A stretch of 10,316 bases of DNA from assembly GCA_013816225.1 (NCBI GenBank), contig JACDEQ010000058.1, positions 1 to 10,316 on the forward strand, written 5' to 3'. Source of the stretch: Armatimonadota bacterium (GTDB taxonomy: Bacteria > Armatimonadota > Fimbriimonadia > Fimbriimonadales > ATM1). Position numbers and translations under genes: made by a program. The notes under the pieces were generated by a model, which was given only the letters and a program-made list of their open reading frames with translations, did no database searches and had not been told where the DNA came from. Positions 1-5,996 of this stretch are shown here, in pieces. The first letter of the stretch is position 1. Every line of letters starts with the position of its first letter.

Positions 1-795
1 GTTCTTGCCTGCGCTGCCGCAGCGATCGCCTGTGCCGGCACTGCTGGTATTACGCTTAGACTCAAGCCGAAGGTAGGCGGGGTTTATCGCTACGTGACCA
101 CGACCACGACCACGGGCGGTGGCCAGGGCGGATCGCAGTCCTCCAGGCAGACCTCCGAGCAGACTGTGACAGTCAAGAACAAAGTTGCGGCCGGCTACAG
201 AATTCACACCAAGATCACCGACGTGAAGAGCTCCGGTAGCGCCCCGCGTAGCTCGGACGAGCAGATGAAGAAAATGCTAAAAGGCGTCACCTGGGAAGTG
301 GACGTTACACCTACTGGCAAGGTCTCCAACATGACGACCTCTGCGACCGGCCAGACCAAGGCGATCGTGAACGCCATGCAGTCGATGGACATCGGCTTCA
401 TGGGCGTCGTTTACCCCCCTGGACCGGTGAACATTGGCTCCACTTGGACGACCGCGCTCGACCTCTCCAAAATGTTCAAGGGTTTGCCGGGCGGCAACAT
501 GCTCAAAATCACGAGCGGCGGCAAGTTTCCTGTTCGTTACAAGTTGACCGGTGTCAACGCCGGCAAAGCGACGCTCGCCTTTTCAATGGCGGGCAAGACC
601 ACTATGTCCATGAATTCGCCTCAAGCCGGCCAGCAAGTCCAAAAGATGACGATGGACATGAAGAGCACCGGGACAGTCAAGGTGAACCTTGCCAACGGCT
701 TACCTACCCTAGCGGACAGCGTCGTGCACATGGACATGAATGTCATGGGCATGGCCATGAAGCAGAAGATTCTGACTTCGACGAAGATGCGCTGA
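1..795 (+). CDS. Secreted beta-rich protein, DUF6263-like, 5' end cut by window
   Basis: The frame is open from base 1 to a TGA at 793-795 (264 codons), so the true start lies upstream. A GTG at 94 could be mistaken for the start, but the codons before it encode an Ala/Cys-rich hydrophobic stretch (LACAAAAIACAGTAG) that looks like the end of a signal peptide or lipoprotein signal. The mature part begins near LRLKPKVGGVYRY, followed by six Thr codons (97-114, ACCACG x3) and a Gly/Gln/Ser-rich linker. Around residues 138-149 is YPPGPVNIGSTW, then alternating strands with motifs like YKLTGVNAGKATL. This layout ('P-x-P-V-x-x-G-x-x-W', then a GxA strand and a GxxxxxxxxGLP strand) resembles DUF6263-type exported proteins from memory; I cannot confirm it. 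The C-terminus is Met-rich (residues 243-254, HMDMNVMGMAMK). Function unknown; probably periplasmic or cell-surface. Confidence 0.75.
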   Translation, partial: VLACAAAAIACAGTAGITLRLKPKVGGVYRYVTTTTTTGGGQGGSQSSRQTSEQTVTVKNKVAAGYRIHTKITDVKSSGSAPRSSDEQMKKMLKGVTWEVDVTPTGKVSNMTTSATGQTKAIVNAMQSMDIGFMGVVYPPGPVNIGSTWTTALDLSKMFKGLPGGNMLKITSGGKFPVRYKLTGVNAGKATLAFSMAGKTTMSMNSPQAGQQVQKMTMDMKSTGTVKVNLANGLPTLADSVVHMDMNVMGMAMKQKILTSTKMR

Positions 796-806
796 TCTCA
801 GCCCGG

Positions 807-812
807 TATAAT
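807..812 (+). promoter_or_regulatory. -10 element for a leaderless transcript
   Basis: A perfect TATAAT at 807-812 is followed by only 8 nt before the GTG at 821, so a transcript starting the usual 6-8 nt downstream of the -10 would begin at or next to the start codon. No Shine-Dalgarno precedes the GTG, and no good -35 sits 16-18 nt upstream (the nearest candidate, TTCGAC at 777-782, is 24 nt away). It lies just after the stop of the preceding gene. Confidence 0.6.
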
Positions 813-820
813 AGACCCTC

Positions 821-1087
821 GTGGCCGATTCGAAAGACAAACCACCGGCACAGCCTCGGTGGTGGCTGAATACTTATTTTCTTTTTGCGATATTGCTCGC
901 CTTGGTGGCGCTCATCGGCTTATTCCGCGGTTCCAACTTTATACGCGACCCGGGCCAACCTGCAGATACCGGGCTCGCATGGTGGTACCTTGCAGCCGCT
1001 GCTCTATTCTTTGTCAACGGATTCGTCAGCCATCGTGCAACAGTTGCAATTTACGAACGGTCACTCACGGAGAACACAAGTGCCTAA
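821..1087 (+). CDS. Small two-helix membrane protein of unknown function
   Basis: The 88-residue product begins with a soluble Lys/Pro-rich segment (MADSKDKPPAQPRWW). It has two hydrophobic helices at about residues 18-36 (YFLFAILLALVALIGLF) and 53-71 (LAWWYLAAAALFFVNGF), separated by a short Asp/Pro/Gly loop, and a polar C-terminal tail. It is therefore likely an integral membrane protein with both ends on the same side. I do not recognise a family. The GTG start at 821 is chosen because it follows a TATAAT box by 8 nt (a leaderless arrangement) and no Shine-Dalgarno supports another start. Its last 8 nt overlap the zinc-ribbon gene, so the two are probably co-transcribed and translationally coupled. 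Confidence 0.75.
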   Translation: MADSKDKPPAQPRWWLNTYFLFAILLALVALIGLFRGSNFIRDPGQPADTGLAWWYLAAAALFFVNGFVSHRATVAIYERSLTENTSA

Positions 1088-1304
1088 TTGCAATGTTTGC
1101 GGCGCGCCCCTCGAAAAAATGCCAATGTGGCTCGACGAAGTGGATATCAAGTTTCAATGCGGACGGTGCCGGGAAACAGCGCCGGGCGCCCTGCTCCACG
1201 AAGAACCTGCACTACAGTCCGAAGTAGCCGAGGAGCCACCGGTAGTCGAAGACGAGCTCGAAGAGGCGGAAGAAGAAGAGTCGGAATCTGAAGAAGAGGC
1301 CTAA
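1080..1304 (+). CDS. Small zinc-ribbon protein with acidic C-terminal tail
   Basis: The 74-residue product starts at GTG 1080, which overlaps the end of the upstream membrane-protein gene and has a good Shine-Dalgarno (GGAG at 1069-1072, 7 nt spacer). Two CxxC knuckles, C4-N-V-C7 and C27-G-R-C30, are 19 residues apart, the typical layout of a single zinc ribbon. Residues from about 47 to the end are dominated by Glu, Asp and Ser, a low-complexity acidic tail likely to be disordered. The sequence shows a metal-binding protein; what it binds besides zinc is unknown. Coupling to the two-helix membrane protein suggests a shared role. Its TAA overlaps the stop codon of the convergent nucleotidyltransferase gene. 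No recognised family name. Confidence 0.75.
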   Translation: MPNCNVCGAPLEKMPMWLDEVDIKFQCGRCRETAPGALLHEEPALQSEVAEEPPVVEDELEEAEEEESESEEEA

Positions 1305-2041
1305 ACCGAACCCGACAGAATCCGAAGCGCCTGATTGTACTGCTCCAAGTTGTCGACGTCGGATCCGATATCGGCGTCTTCTGTGATCACGGCACGAACG
1401 TGCGCCCCCAAGAACGCCGCCACGCTCTTCTCGAGTGTCGCGAGCGGCAGCAAGCTGGGGATAATCTGTCCGGCCACGACCTTCAGCAGCGTTCCAATTC
1501 CCACCTGAAGAGCTAACTTGAGGGGCCGCTTGCGGTTCGCATAAGCCTGCTCCAATACAGGGAATATGCGCCGCATAAGTTCAGTGTTTGCGAGGGCGAT
1601 GTTGCCGCCCGTAAATCGGCCTTCTCGCACTTTCATCGAAGTGCGCTTCATTCCCGGATAAGCGCGTGCGCAGGCTTCGATCGGGATGATCGGGAAATTC
1701 AATGCCATTTTGGGGTCGCAGTCTTCCAGAAAGCCGGAGACGGAACTCGCCTGCAGGAACGGCAAATCGGCCGCTGAAAGCAGGAATGTTTCGGAGGAGA
1801 CTTTTTCCAACCCGTATCCGAGACTCTGCACGAAGCCGTTGCCTGACTGCGCAGTGAGGCAATCGGCGACTTCGTAGCCCACCACGATCGTTCGACCTTC
1901 CCCGCCTGCCTCCCTCAGAGTGTCGGCGACATATTGCGCGGCCGGCTTGCCCCGCACCGGAAGCTCGGCCCGCAACGCGCAGCCGGTCGCCTCGCGCAGT
2001 TCGTCCGAACAGACGCCGCCAGCAAGGATCACTCGATCCAT
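1301..2041 (-). CDS. MobA-like NTP transferase domain protein
   Basis: The 246-residue protein has the overall layout of the MobA/IspD/GlmU nucleotidyltransferase fold. An N-terminal LAGG (residues 6-9) is followed by G-K-P (31-33), SAADLPFL (89-96, the position where this fold usually has a metal-binding Asp), TGGN (144-147) and a C-terminal DIGSDVDNLEQY (224-235), similar to the 'D-x-D-T-x-E-D' end of MobA-like proteins. The usual G-x-G-x-R-M nucleotide loop after LAGG is not present: residues 10-25 read differently, so substrate and even activity are uncertain. The ATG at 2041 overlaps the end of ispE by 13 nt, and it is the last gene of a five-gene minus-strand run. Residues about 180-200 are hydrophobic (LLKVVAGQIIPSLLPLATL) and could contact membrane. 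Being beside ispE suggests, but does not prove, a link to isoprenoid or cell-envelope precursors. Confidence 0.75.
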   Translation of the reverse strand: MDRVILAGGVCSDELREATGCALRAELPVRGKPAAQYVADTLREAGGEGRTIVVGYEVADCLTAQSGNGFVQSLGYGLEKVSSETFLLSAADLPFLQASSVSGFLEDCDPKMALNFPIIPIEACARAYPGMKRTSMKVREGRFTGGNIALANTELMRRIFPVLEQAYANRKRPLKLALQVGIGTLLKVVAGQIIPSLLPLATLEKSVAAFLGAHVRAVITEDADIGSDVDNLEQYNQALRILSGSV

Positions 2042-2853
2042 TCAGGTTCCCCGAAGGCATCGAGAGTGTATGTTACGCTCGCCCACACGTTCTCACCCGC
2101 CAGCCGTTCGGCTACGGCCTTCGCCATTTCCGCCGATTGGAAGACGCCGAATACAGCTGATCCGCTGCCGCACAAGTGTGCCCGGCTCGCGCCCTTCGAA
2201 CGGAGGCTGTCGATTAGGTCGAGGACTTCGCAGTCGGCGACTCGCTCAAAGTCGTTGTGCATCTCGGCATCGGGTAGTCCGTCGACACACGAACGCTGGA
2301 TCTCGCCAAGCCTTCGGTAGGCATCGGCAGTAGATACACCACGAGCGCATTTTGCTATGACAAGATTGGCCGACGCGAGGGGCTCGACGGCAGTCAGCAC
2401 TTCACCTCTGCCGGTCGCGCGAGCGCGCGGTTCGCCGAGAACAAAGAACGGCACGTCCGAGCCGCAAGCCGCGGCTACGTCCAACATGTCCCGAATCGGC
2501 AGCACGCCACCCAGCCAATAATTTACGCCGCGAATGATGGCCGCTGCATCTGAGCTCCCTCCGCCCAGGCCCGCCTGCGTCGGAATGCTTTTGTGGATAT
2601 GGATGTGCACATCGGGAACGTTGGCCAGTTCCGACAAGAGGCGCAGAGCCTTCCACGCCAAGTTCTTCTCTCCGGACAGTTCGGGGACCGAACAGGTGAG
2701 GGCAAGCGATTCGGCTTGGCCGAGATCCACAAGGTCGTGGAGATCGATCGCCTGGAGAGTCGTGCGCACTTCGTAATAGCCGTCCGGGCGCAAGGAACCA
2801 ACGGCCAGAAACGGATTAATCTTCGCGTGCGCCTTAATCCGCAGACGCCTCAC
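2029..2853 (-). CDS. ispE: 4-diphosphocytidyl-2-C-methyl-D-erythritol kinase
   Basis: IspE phosphorylates CDP-methylerythritol at the 2-hydroxyl using ATP in the cytosolic MEP pathway to IPP and DMAPP. The 274-residue product (E. coli IspE is 283) has the GHMP-kinase motifs in order: AKIN with Lys11; D-G-Y at 24-26; the glycine-rich ATP loop PTQAGLGGGSSDA at 91-103; catalytic Asp133 in GSDVPFF; and the C-terminal CGSGSAVFG near 238-246. The GTG at 2853 is preferred: it gives the family's normal N-terminus, and it overlaps the stop of the upstream DUF1634-like gene in a GTGA junction. The same frame is open back to 3153, but that extension has no homology-like content. A Tyr (27) sits where E. 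coli IspE has substrate-contacting His26. Third from the end... of the minus-strand run it is fourth of five genes. Confidence 0.93.
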   Translation of the reverse strand: MRRLRIKAHAKINPFLAVGSLRPDGYYEVRTTLQAIDLHDLVDLGQAESLALTCSVPELSGEKNLAWKALRLLSELANVPDVHIHIHKSIPTQAGLGGGSSDAAAIIRGVNYWLGGVLPIRDMLDVAAACGSDVPFFVLGEPRARATGRGEVLTAVEPLASANLVIAKCARGVSTADAYRRLGEIQRSCVDGLPDAEMHNDFERVADCEVLDLIDSLRSKGASRAHLCGSGSAVFGVFQSAEMAKAVAERLAGENVWASVTYTLDAFGEPEWIE

Positions 2854-3068
2854 AACCTCACCCCGATCACCAGCGCCAACACGATTATGGCGACTGCCGT
2901 TAGCAGGCTCAGGCCGGCGTACGTGTGTCTCCGAATCAGCAACTCCACTCCGGTGGCGAAGGAAGCACCAAGTGGCGTGAGCAAGGTGACCGCCACGGCC
3001 GTCTCCTTGTGCCCGGGCCAAAAGGAAAGAATGACGAAAGCCGCGAGCCCGACGTACAGGCACGCCAT
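2850..3068 (-). CDS. Small DUF1634-like membrane protein, TSUP partner
   Basis: The 72-residue product is almost entirely hydrophobic, with three likely helices: residues about 2-17 (ACLYVGLAAFVILSFW), 22-44 and 50-71. The last two resemble the DUF1634 core, an L-T-P followed by a helix, a short basic loop with RR and Y, then a Leu/Ile/Val-rich helix. DUF1634 proteins are commonly encoded beside TauE/SafE permeases, as here, but the assignment is from memory and the protein is shorter than usual. The ATG at 3068 is chosen because AGGAAGG lies about 6 nt upstream; an in-frame ATG at 3092 would overlap the permease gene by 13 nt and give 80 residues. The stop TGA overlaps the ispE start. It may be an accessory subunit of the permease. 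Confidence 0.65.
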   Translation of the reverse strand: MACLYVGLAAFVILSFWPGHKETAVAVTLLTPLGASFATGVELLIRRHTYAGLSLLTAVAIIVLALVIGVRL

Positions 3069-3079
3069 CGTCAGCCTTC

Positions 3080-3856
3080 CTAAGCCAACCATATGCCAAG
3101 CACACCTTTGAGCAACAGAAACGCGTTGACAAACATGACGACCGCGAATGCACGGCGCAGGCTATCCCTGCTCACGAAGCCGCTGAGCCGAGCACCTGCT
3201 TGGGCGCCGATGAGGATTCCCAGCGCGGTCGGAATCGCTAAGACCGCGTCCATCTGTCCCTGGGTGAAATAGATCAGCGCGCTCGCCGCTGCGGTCAGTC
3301 CGATGAGGTAAGTGCTGGTAGCCGACGCCGCCCGCTGTGGAAGCGAAAGCAAGAGGGCCAGTACCGGTACGAACACGATGCCGCCGCCCACTCCGAGAAT
3401 CGAGCTCAAGAGCCCCCCGGCGACACAGGCGAGCGCGGCGTACGTCCAGCTCTTTCGTGTCGACGCGCCTCCGGCCCGGTCGGGGAGCAGCATACGAATC
3501 GCAACGATGACGACCGTGATTGCGAAGAGGAAACGGATGAGTTCCTCGTCGAACCGCCCGCCGACGATTGCGCCTAAGACCGCACCGATCGCTGTCGGCA
3601 GTTGCAGATAACCGGCGCTGACCAAATCCGTTTCTCCTTCGCGAAGATAAACCAGGCTGCCCGCCATGCTGGTGACGCAAACTGCGACCAAGCTGGCCGT
3701 CCGAGCATGGATCGCATCCACGCCGAAGACCGATATGAGGACCGGCACGAGGATGATGCCGCCACCGATCCCGAGCATTGCTCCCAAACCGCCGGCAAAC
3801 GCAGAAACGACCCCGATCAGCCAAAGGGCTGTGGTCGAAAGTTCGTCTGTAGGCAT
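3080..3856 (-). CDS. TSUP family (TauE/SafE) anion permease
   Basis: This is a 258-residue polytopic membrane protein with the internal duplication typical of the sulfite exporter TauE/SafE family. GIGGGIILVPVL occurs at residues 29-40 and GVGGGIVFVPVL at 155-166, each starting a half of about four helices. Length and composition match the family, which exports or imports small anions such as sulfite, sulfoacetate or other organosulfur compounds; the actual substrate cannot be read from the sequence. The ATG at 3856 lies 7 nt after the pckA stop with only a poor Shine-Dalgarno, so translation may depend on ribosomes finishing pckA. The next gene down, a DUF1634-like small membrane protein, is a common neighbour of this family. 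Confidence 0.88.
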   Translation of the reverse strand: MPTDELSTTALWLIGVVSAFAGGLGAMLGIGGGIILVPVLISVFGVDAIHARTASLVAVCVTSMAGSLVYLREGETDLVSAGYLQLPTAIGAVLGAIVGGRFDEELIRFLFAITVVIVAIRMLLPDRAGGASTRKSWTYAALACVAGGLLSSILGVGGGIVFVPVLALLLSLPQRAASATSTYLIGLTAAASALIYFTQGQMDAVLAIPTALGILIGAQAGARLSGFVSRDSLRRAFAVVMFVNAFLLLKGVLGIWLA

Positions 3857-3863
3857 CGTGAGC

Positions 3864-5399
3864 CTATCTGAACTTCTTTATTTGTTCGTCAAACATGGAC
3901 TTCAGCTCGTTCGCCTTGGCATCGTATGCCGCCGGGTCCGACCACGTGGTCCTCGGATCGAGCACGGCGTCCGGTACTTGGTCACAGGATCTCGGAACTG
4001 AAAAGCCGAAGATCGGATGAGCCTCGAGCGCGACATCGTCCAAGCCGCCCGAGAGGGCTTGTTTCACCATGGACCGCGTGTAATGGATGCTCATGCGCTG
4101 GCCGACCCCGTAGGGCCCCCCGGTCCAGCCGGTATTCACGAGCCACACTTTCGCACCGTGCTTGCGGATCTTGTCGCGAAGCATCTCAGCGTAAACGGTC
4201 GGATGCAAAGGAAGGAATGGAGCGCCGAAACAGGTGCTGAACGTCGCGGTGGGCTCCTTCACACCGGCCTCGGTGCCCGCCACCTTCGCCGTGTAGCCCA
4301 GCAAAAACTGATCCATAGCCTGATCCTCGGTCAACCTGCTGATCGGAGGCAAAACGCCGAACGCGTCGGCGGTTAGGAAGCAGATATTGACCGGATGGCC
4401 GCCAACGCTCGGAAGGACCGCGTTTTCGATGTAGTCCACCGGGTAGCTGACACGCGTGTTCTCGGTAATCGAGGCATCTTCGTAATCGGGGGTGCGATCT
4501 GCCTTCAGAATCACGTTCTCGAGCACCGAACCGAACTTGATCGCATCCCAAATCTGCGGCTCGCTGTCTTTGGAGAGGTTGATGCACTTTGCGTAGCAGC
4601 CTCCCTCGAAGTTGAACACGCCTTCTTCTGACCAGCCATGCTCGTCATCGCCGATAAGGCGTCGGTCGGGGTCGGCGCTGAGCGTAGTCTTTCCCGTACC
4701 GCTCAGTCCAAAAAAGAGCGCGGTATCGCCGGCTGCCCCGATGTTCGCAGAACAGTGCATGCTGAGAACGCCCTTAATCGGCAGGATGTAGTTGAGAATA
4801 GTAAAGACAGACTTCTTCATTTCACCCGCATACTGGGTGCCGCCGATCAGCACGAGCCTTTCGGCGAAGTTCAGCATGATGAAGGCCTCTCCCTGGGTGC
4901 CATCGACGGGGGGCTCGGCAGTCATTTCCGAAGCGTCGACAATTGTCCAATCGGCCATGAACGAGGCGAGCCCGGCCGCATCGGGTCGAATCAAAAGTGT
5001 TTTGATAAACAGCGCGTGCCACGGCTTTTCGACAATGACGCGGATGTTGATCCTGTGCATCGGATCGGCGCCCCCATAAGCATCCACAACGTAAAGCTCG
5101 CGGCCTTTCAAGTGCTCCGCGACCTTATCCTTAAGTGCTTCAAACTTCTCCTGCGAAAACTCGCGATTGTTTTCCCACCAGACGCGCCCTTCGCTGCCTG
5201 GCTCGCGGACTATGTGCTTATCCTTGGGCGTCCTACCAGTATATTTTCCGGTTCGCGTCACGAGAGCGCCCTTTTCAGTGAGTACGCCCTCACCTTTCCT
5301 CAGAGCGTGCTCGATCAACTCTGGTGCGGACAGGTTGTAATGCACCGAGACTGCGCTGTCGAGGTCGAAATGCGTTGTAGGTTGGGCAGTGGTCGCCAA
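3864..5399 (-). CDS. pckA: Phosphoenolpyruvate carboxykinase (ATP)
   Basis: PckA converts oxaloacetate and ATP to PEP, CO2 and ADP in the cytosol, the entry step of gluconeogenesis. The 511-residue product carries the ATP-type signatures: RTPKD (56-60) in the substrate region, the kinase-1a P-loop GLSGTGKTTL (231-240), the metal-binding LIGDDEHGW (248-256) and NFEGGCYAK just after. This P-loop form separates it from GTP-type enzymes. Length is slightly below the usual 520-540. The start is TTG at 5399, supported by a strong Shine-Dalgarno (AAAGGAG, minus strand 5409-5415, 9 nt spacer); no ATG fits better. It is the first gene of the minus-strand run and is divergent from the pterin dehydratase gene, with 123 bp between starts. 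Confidence 0.96.
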   Translation of the reverse strand: MATTAQPTTHFDLDSAVSVHYNLSAPELIEHALRKGEGVLTEKGALVTRTGKYTGRTPKDKHIVREPGSEGRVWWENNREFSQEKFEALKDKVAEHLKGRELYVVDAYGGADPMHRINIRVIVEKPWHALFIKTLLIRPDAAGLASFMADWTIVDASEMTAEPPVDGTQGEAFIMLNFAERLVLIGGTQYAGEMKKSVFTILNYILPIKGVLSMHCSANIGAAGDTALFFGLSGTGKTTLSADPDRRLIGDDEHGWSEEGVFNFEGGCYAKCINLSKDSEPQIWDAIKFGSVLENVILKADRTPDYEDASITENTRVSYPVDYIENAVLPSVGGHPVNICFLTADAFGVLPPISRLTEDQAMDQFLLGYTAKVAGTEAGVKEPTATFSTCFGAPFLPLHPTVYAEMLRDKIRKHGAKVWLVNTGWTGGPYGVGQRMSIHYTRSMVKQALSGGLDDVALEAHPIFGFSVPRSCDQVPDAVLDPRTTWSDPAAYDAKANELKSMFDEQIKKFR

Positions 5400-5408
5400 G
5401 CGATAGAT

Positions 5409-5415
5409 CTCCTTT
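5409..5415 (-). promoter_or_regulatory. Ribosome binding site fixing the TTG start of pckA
   Basis: AAAGGAG on the minus strand lies 9 nt before the TTG at 5399. It is one of the two best Shine-Dalgarno sequences in the window and decides the non-ATG start. Confidence 0.75.
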
Positions 5416-5473
5416 GATCCGCCATCCTCCTCCTGAGCCGCTCACAAGATCGCGGTAACGGGATGACTTTCGG

Positions 5474-5479
5474 ATTGTA
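5474..5479 (-). promoter_or_regulatory. Possible -10 element upstream of pckA
   Basis: TACAAT on the minus strand, about 75 nt before the pckA start, would give a leader of roughly 65-70 nt that includes the Shine-Dalgarno. No convincing -35 lies 16-18 nt further upstream, so the call rests on the hexamer and position alone. I found no operator or riboswitch-like structure in the 123-bp divergent region. Confidence 0.3.
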
Positions 5480-5510
5480 CCTTGGCTCACCGGGCGTCGG
5501 CCGACGTAGG

Positions 5511-5516
5511 TATAAA
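5511..5516 (+). promoter_or_regulatory. -10 element for a leaderless transcript of the pterin dehydratase
   Basis: TATAAA preceded by GG lies 6 nt before the ATG at 5523, and there is no Shine-Dalgarno. The sequence GGTATAA matches the one before the gene at 821 (GGTATAAT). A transcript from this box would start at or next to the ATG. TTGGCT at 5482-5487 is a poor -35 at 23 nt spacing. Confidence 0.6.
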
Positions 5517-5522
5517 CAACCC

Positions 5523-5801
5523 ATGTCACAACTCACCCCCGACGAGATTCAAGCACACCTCTCGCAGATGCACGGCTGGACGGTTCAAGACAACGAACTT
5601 GTGAAGTCGTACGATTTCAAGTCCTATCCCGACGGGCTCATTTTTGCCATGGCCTGTGGACGCTTGGCGGAGAAAAGAGACCACCATCCCGACCTTCTTG
5701 TTGGTTGGCGAAAGGTGCGGGTGTCGCTCTCGACTCATAGCGAAGGTGGCATAACCCAAAAGGACGTCGACCTTGCCAAAGAAATCGACGGGCTGGTGTA
5801 A
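5523..5801 (+). CDS. Pterin-4a-carbinolamine dehydratase
   Basis: The 92-residue product matches this small family in length and motifs. It dehydrates 4a-hydroxytetrahydropterin to quinonoid dihydropterin, recycling the cofactor of aromatic amino acid hydroxylases; some bacterial members also assist molybdopterin or folate-type metabolism. DHHPDL holds the His54-His55 pair, Trp62 follows, and His72 in STHS completes the catalytic triad, with His55-His72 spacing of 17 residues as in the mammalian enzyme. GW at 18-19 is also typical. The ATG at 5523 gives the normal N-terminus; the frame is open to an ATG at 5463, but that extra segment (Gly/Arg-rich) would span the putative promoter. No phenylalanine hydroxylase gene is visible nearby. 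Confidence 0.93.
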   Translation: MSQLTPDEIQAHLSQMHGWTVQDNELVKSYDFKSYPDGLIFAMACGRLAEKRDHHPDLLVGWRKVRVSLSTHSEGGITQKDVDLAKEIDGLV

Positions 5802-5996
5802 CCTGTTACTGCTGGTCGTATGGCGGCTTGTGACAAACGGCGACTCCGTTTCTGAATTGCACTTCCGACATCAGTTGATGTCCCAGACAACGAGCCGCAT
5901 CACTTCTTTGTAGCTGCACTCCGAACTTGGCCAGCCGTTCGCCCAAAGGACCTTTTCTCTCGTCATTCCCTTCTTGATTCGCAACTCATTACCGCC
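5802..5996 (+). other. Intergenic stretch without a recognised gene
   Basis: About 195 nt, near 50% GC. The frame of the following SDR remnant is open back to 5856 but lacks an ATG and shows no family resemblance. Two short minus-strand frames (about 5806-5985 and 5871-6055) are open for about 60 codons each, with no convincing start or ribosome site. No Gly-rich Rossmann motif, terminal inverted repeat or terminator was seen. Confidence 0.5.

Noticed and set aside
2593..3111. Plus-strand open frame of 172 codons antisense to ispE and its neighbour
   Set aside because: Antisense to clearly coding sequence and rich in Arg/Ala/Pro as expected for a shadow frame.
2854..3153. N-terminal extension of ispE by 100 codons
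   Set aside because: It lies over the DUF1634-like gene and the permease end, and the normal IspE N-terminus begins at 2853.
4638..5417. Long plus-strand open frame (259 codons) antisense to pckA
   Set aside because: It mirrors the codon bias of pckA, whose motifs are unmistakable on the other strand; the product has no recognisable motif.
5463..5522. Earlier ATG for the pterin dehydratase
   Set aside because: The extra 20 residues are Gly/Arg-rich, unlike the family, and the putative -10 box lies within them.
5400..5522. Riboswitch or operator in the pckA divergent region
   Set aside because: I looked for strong stem pairs or a palindromic operator and found none worth listing.
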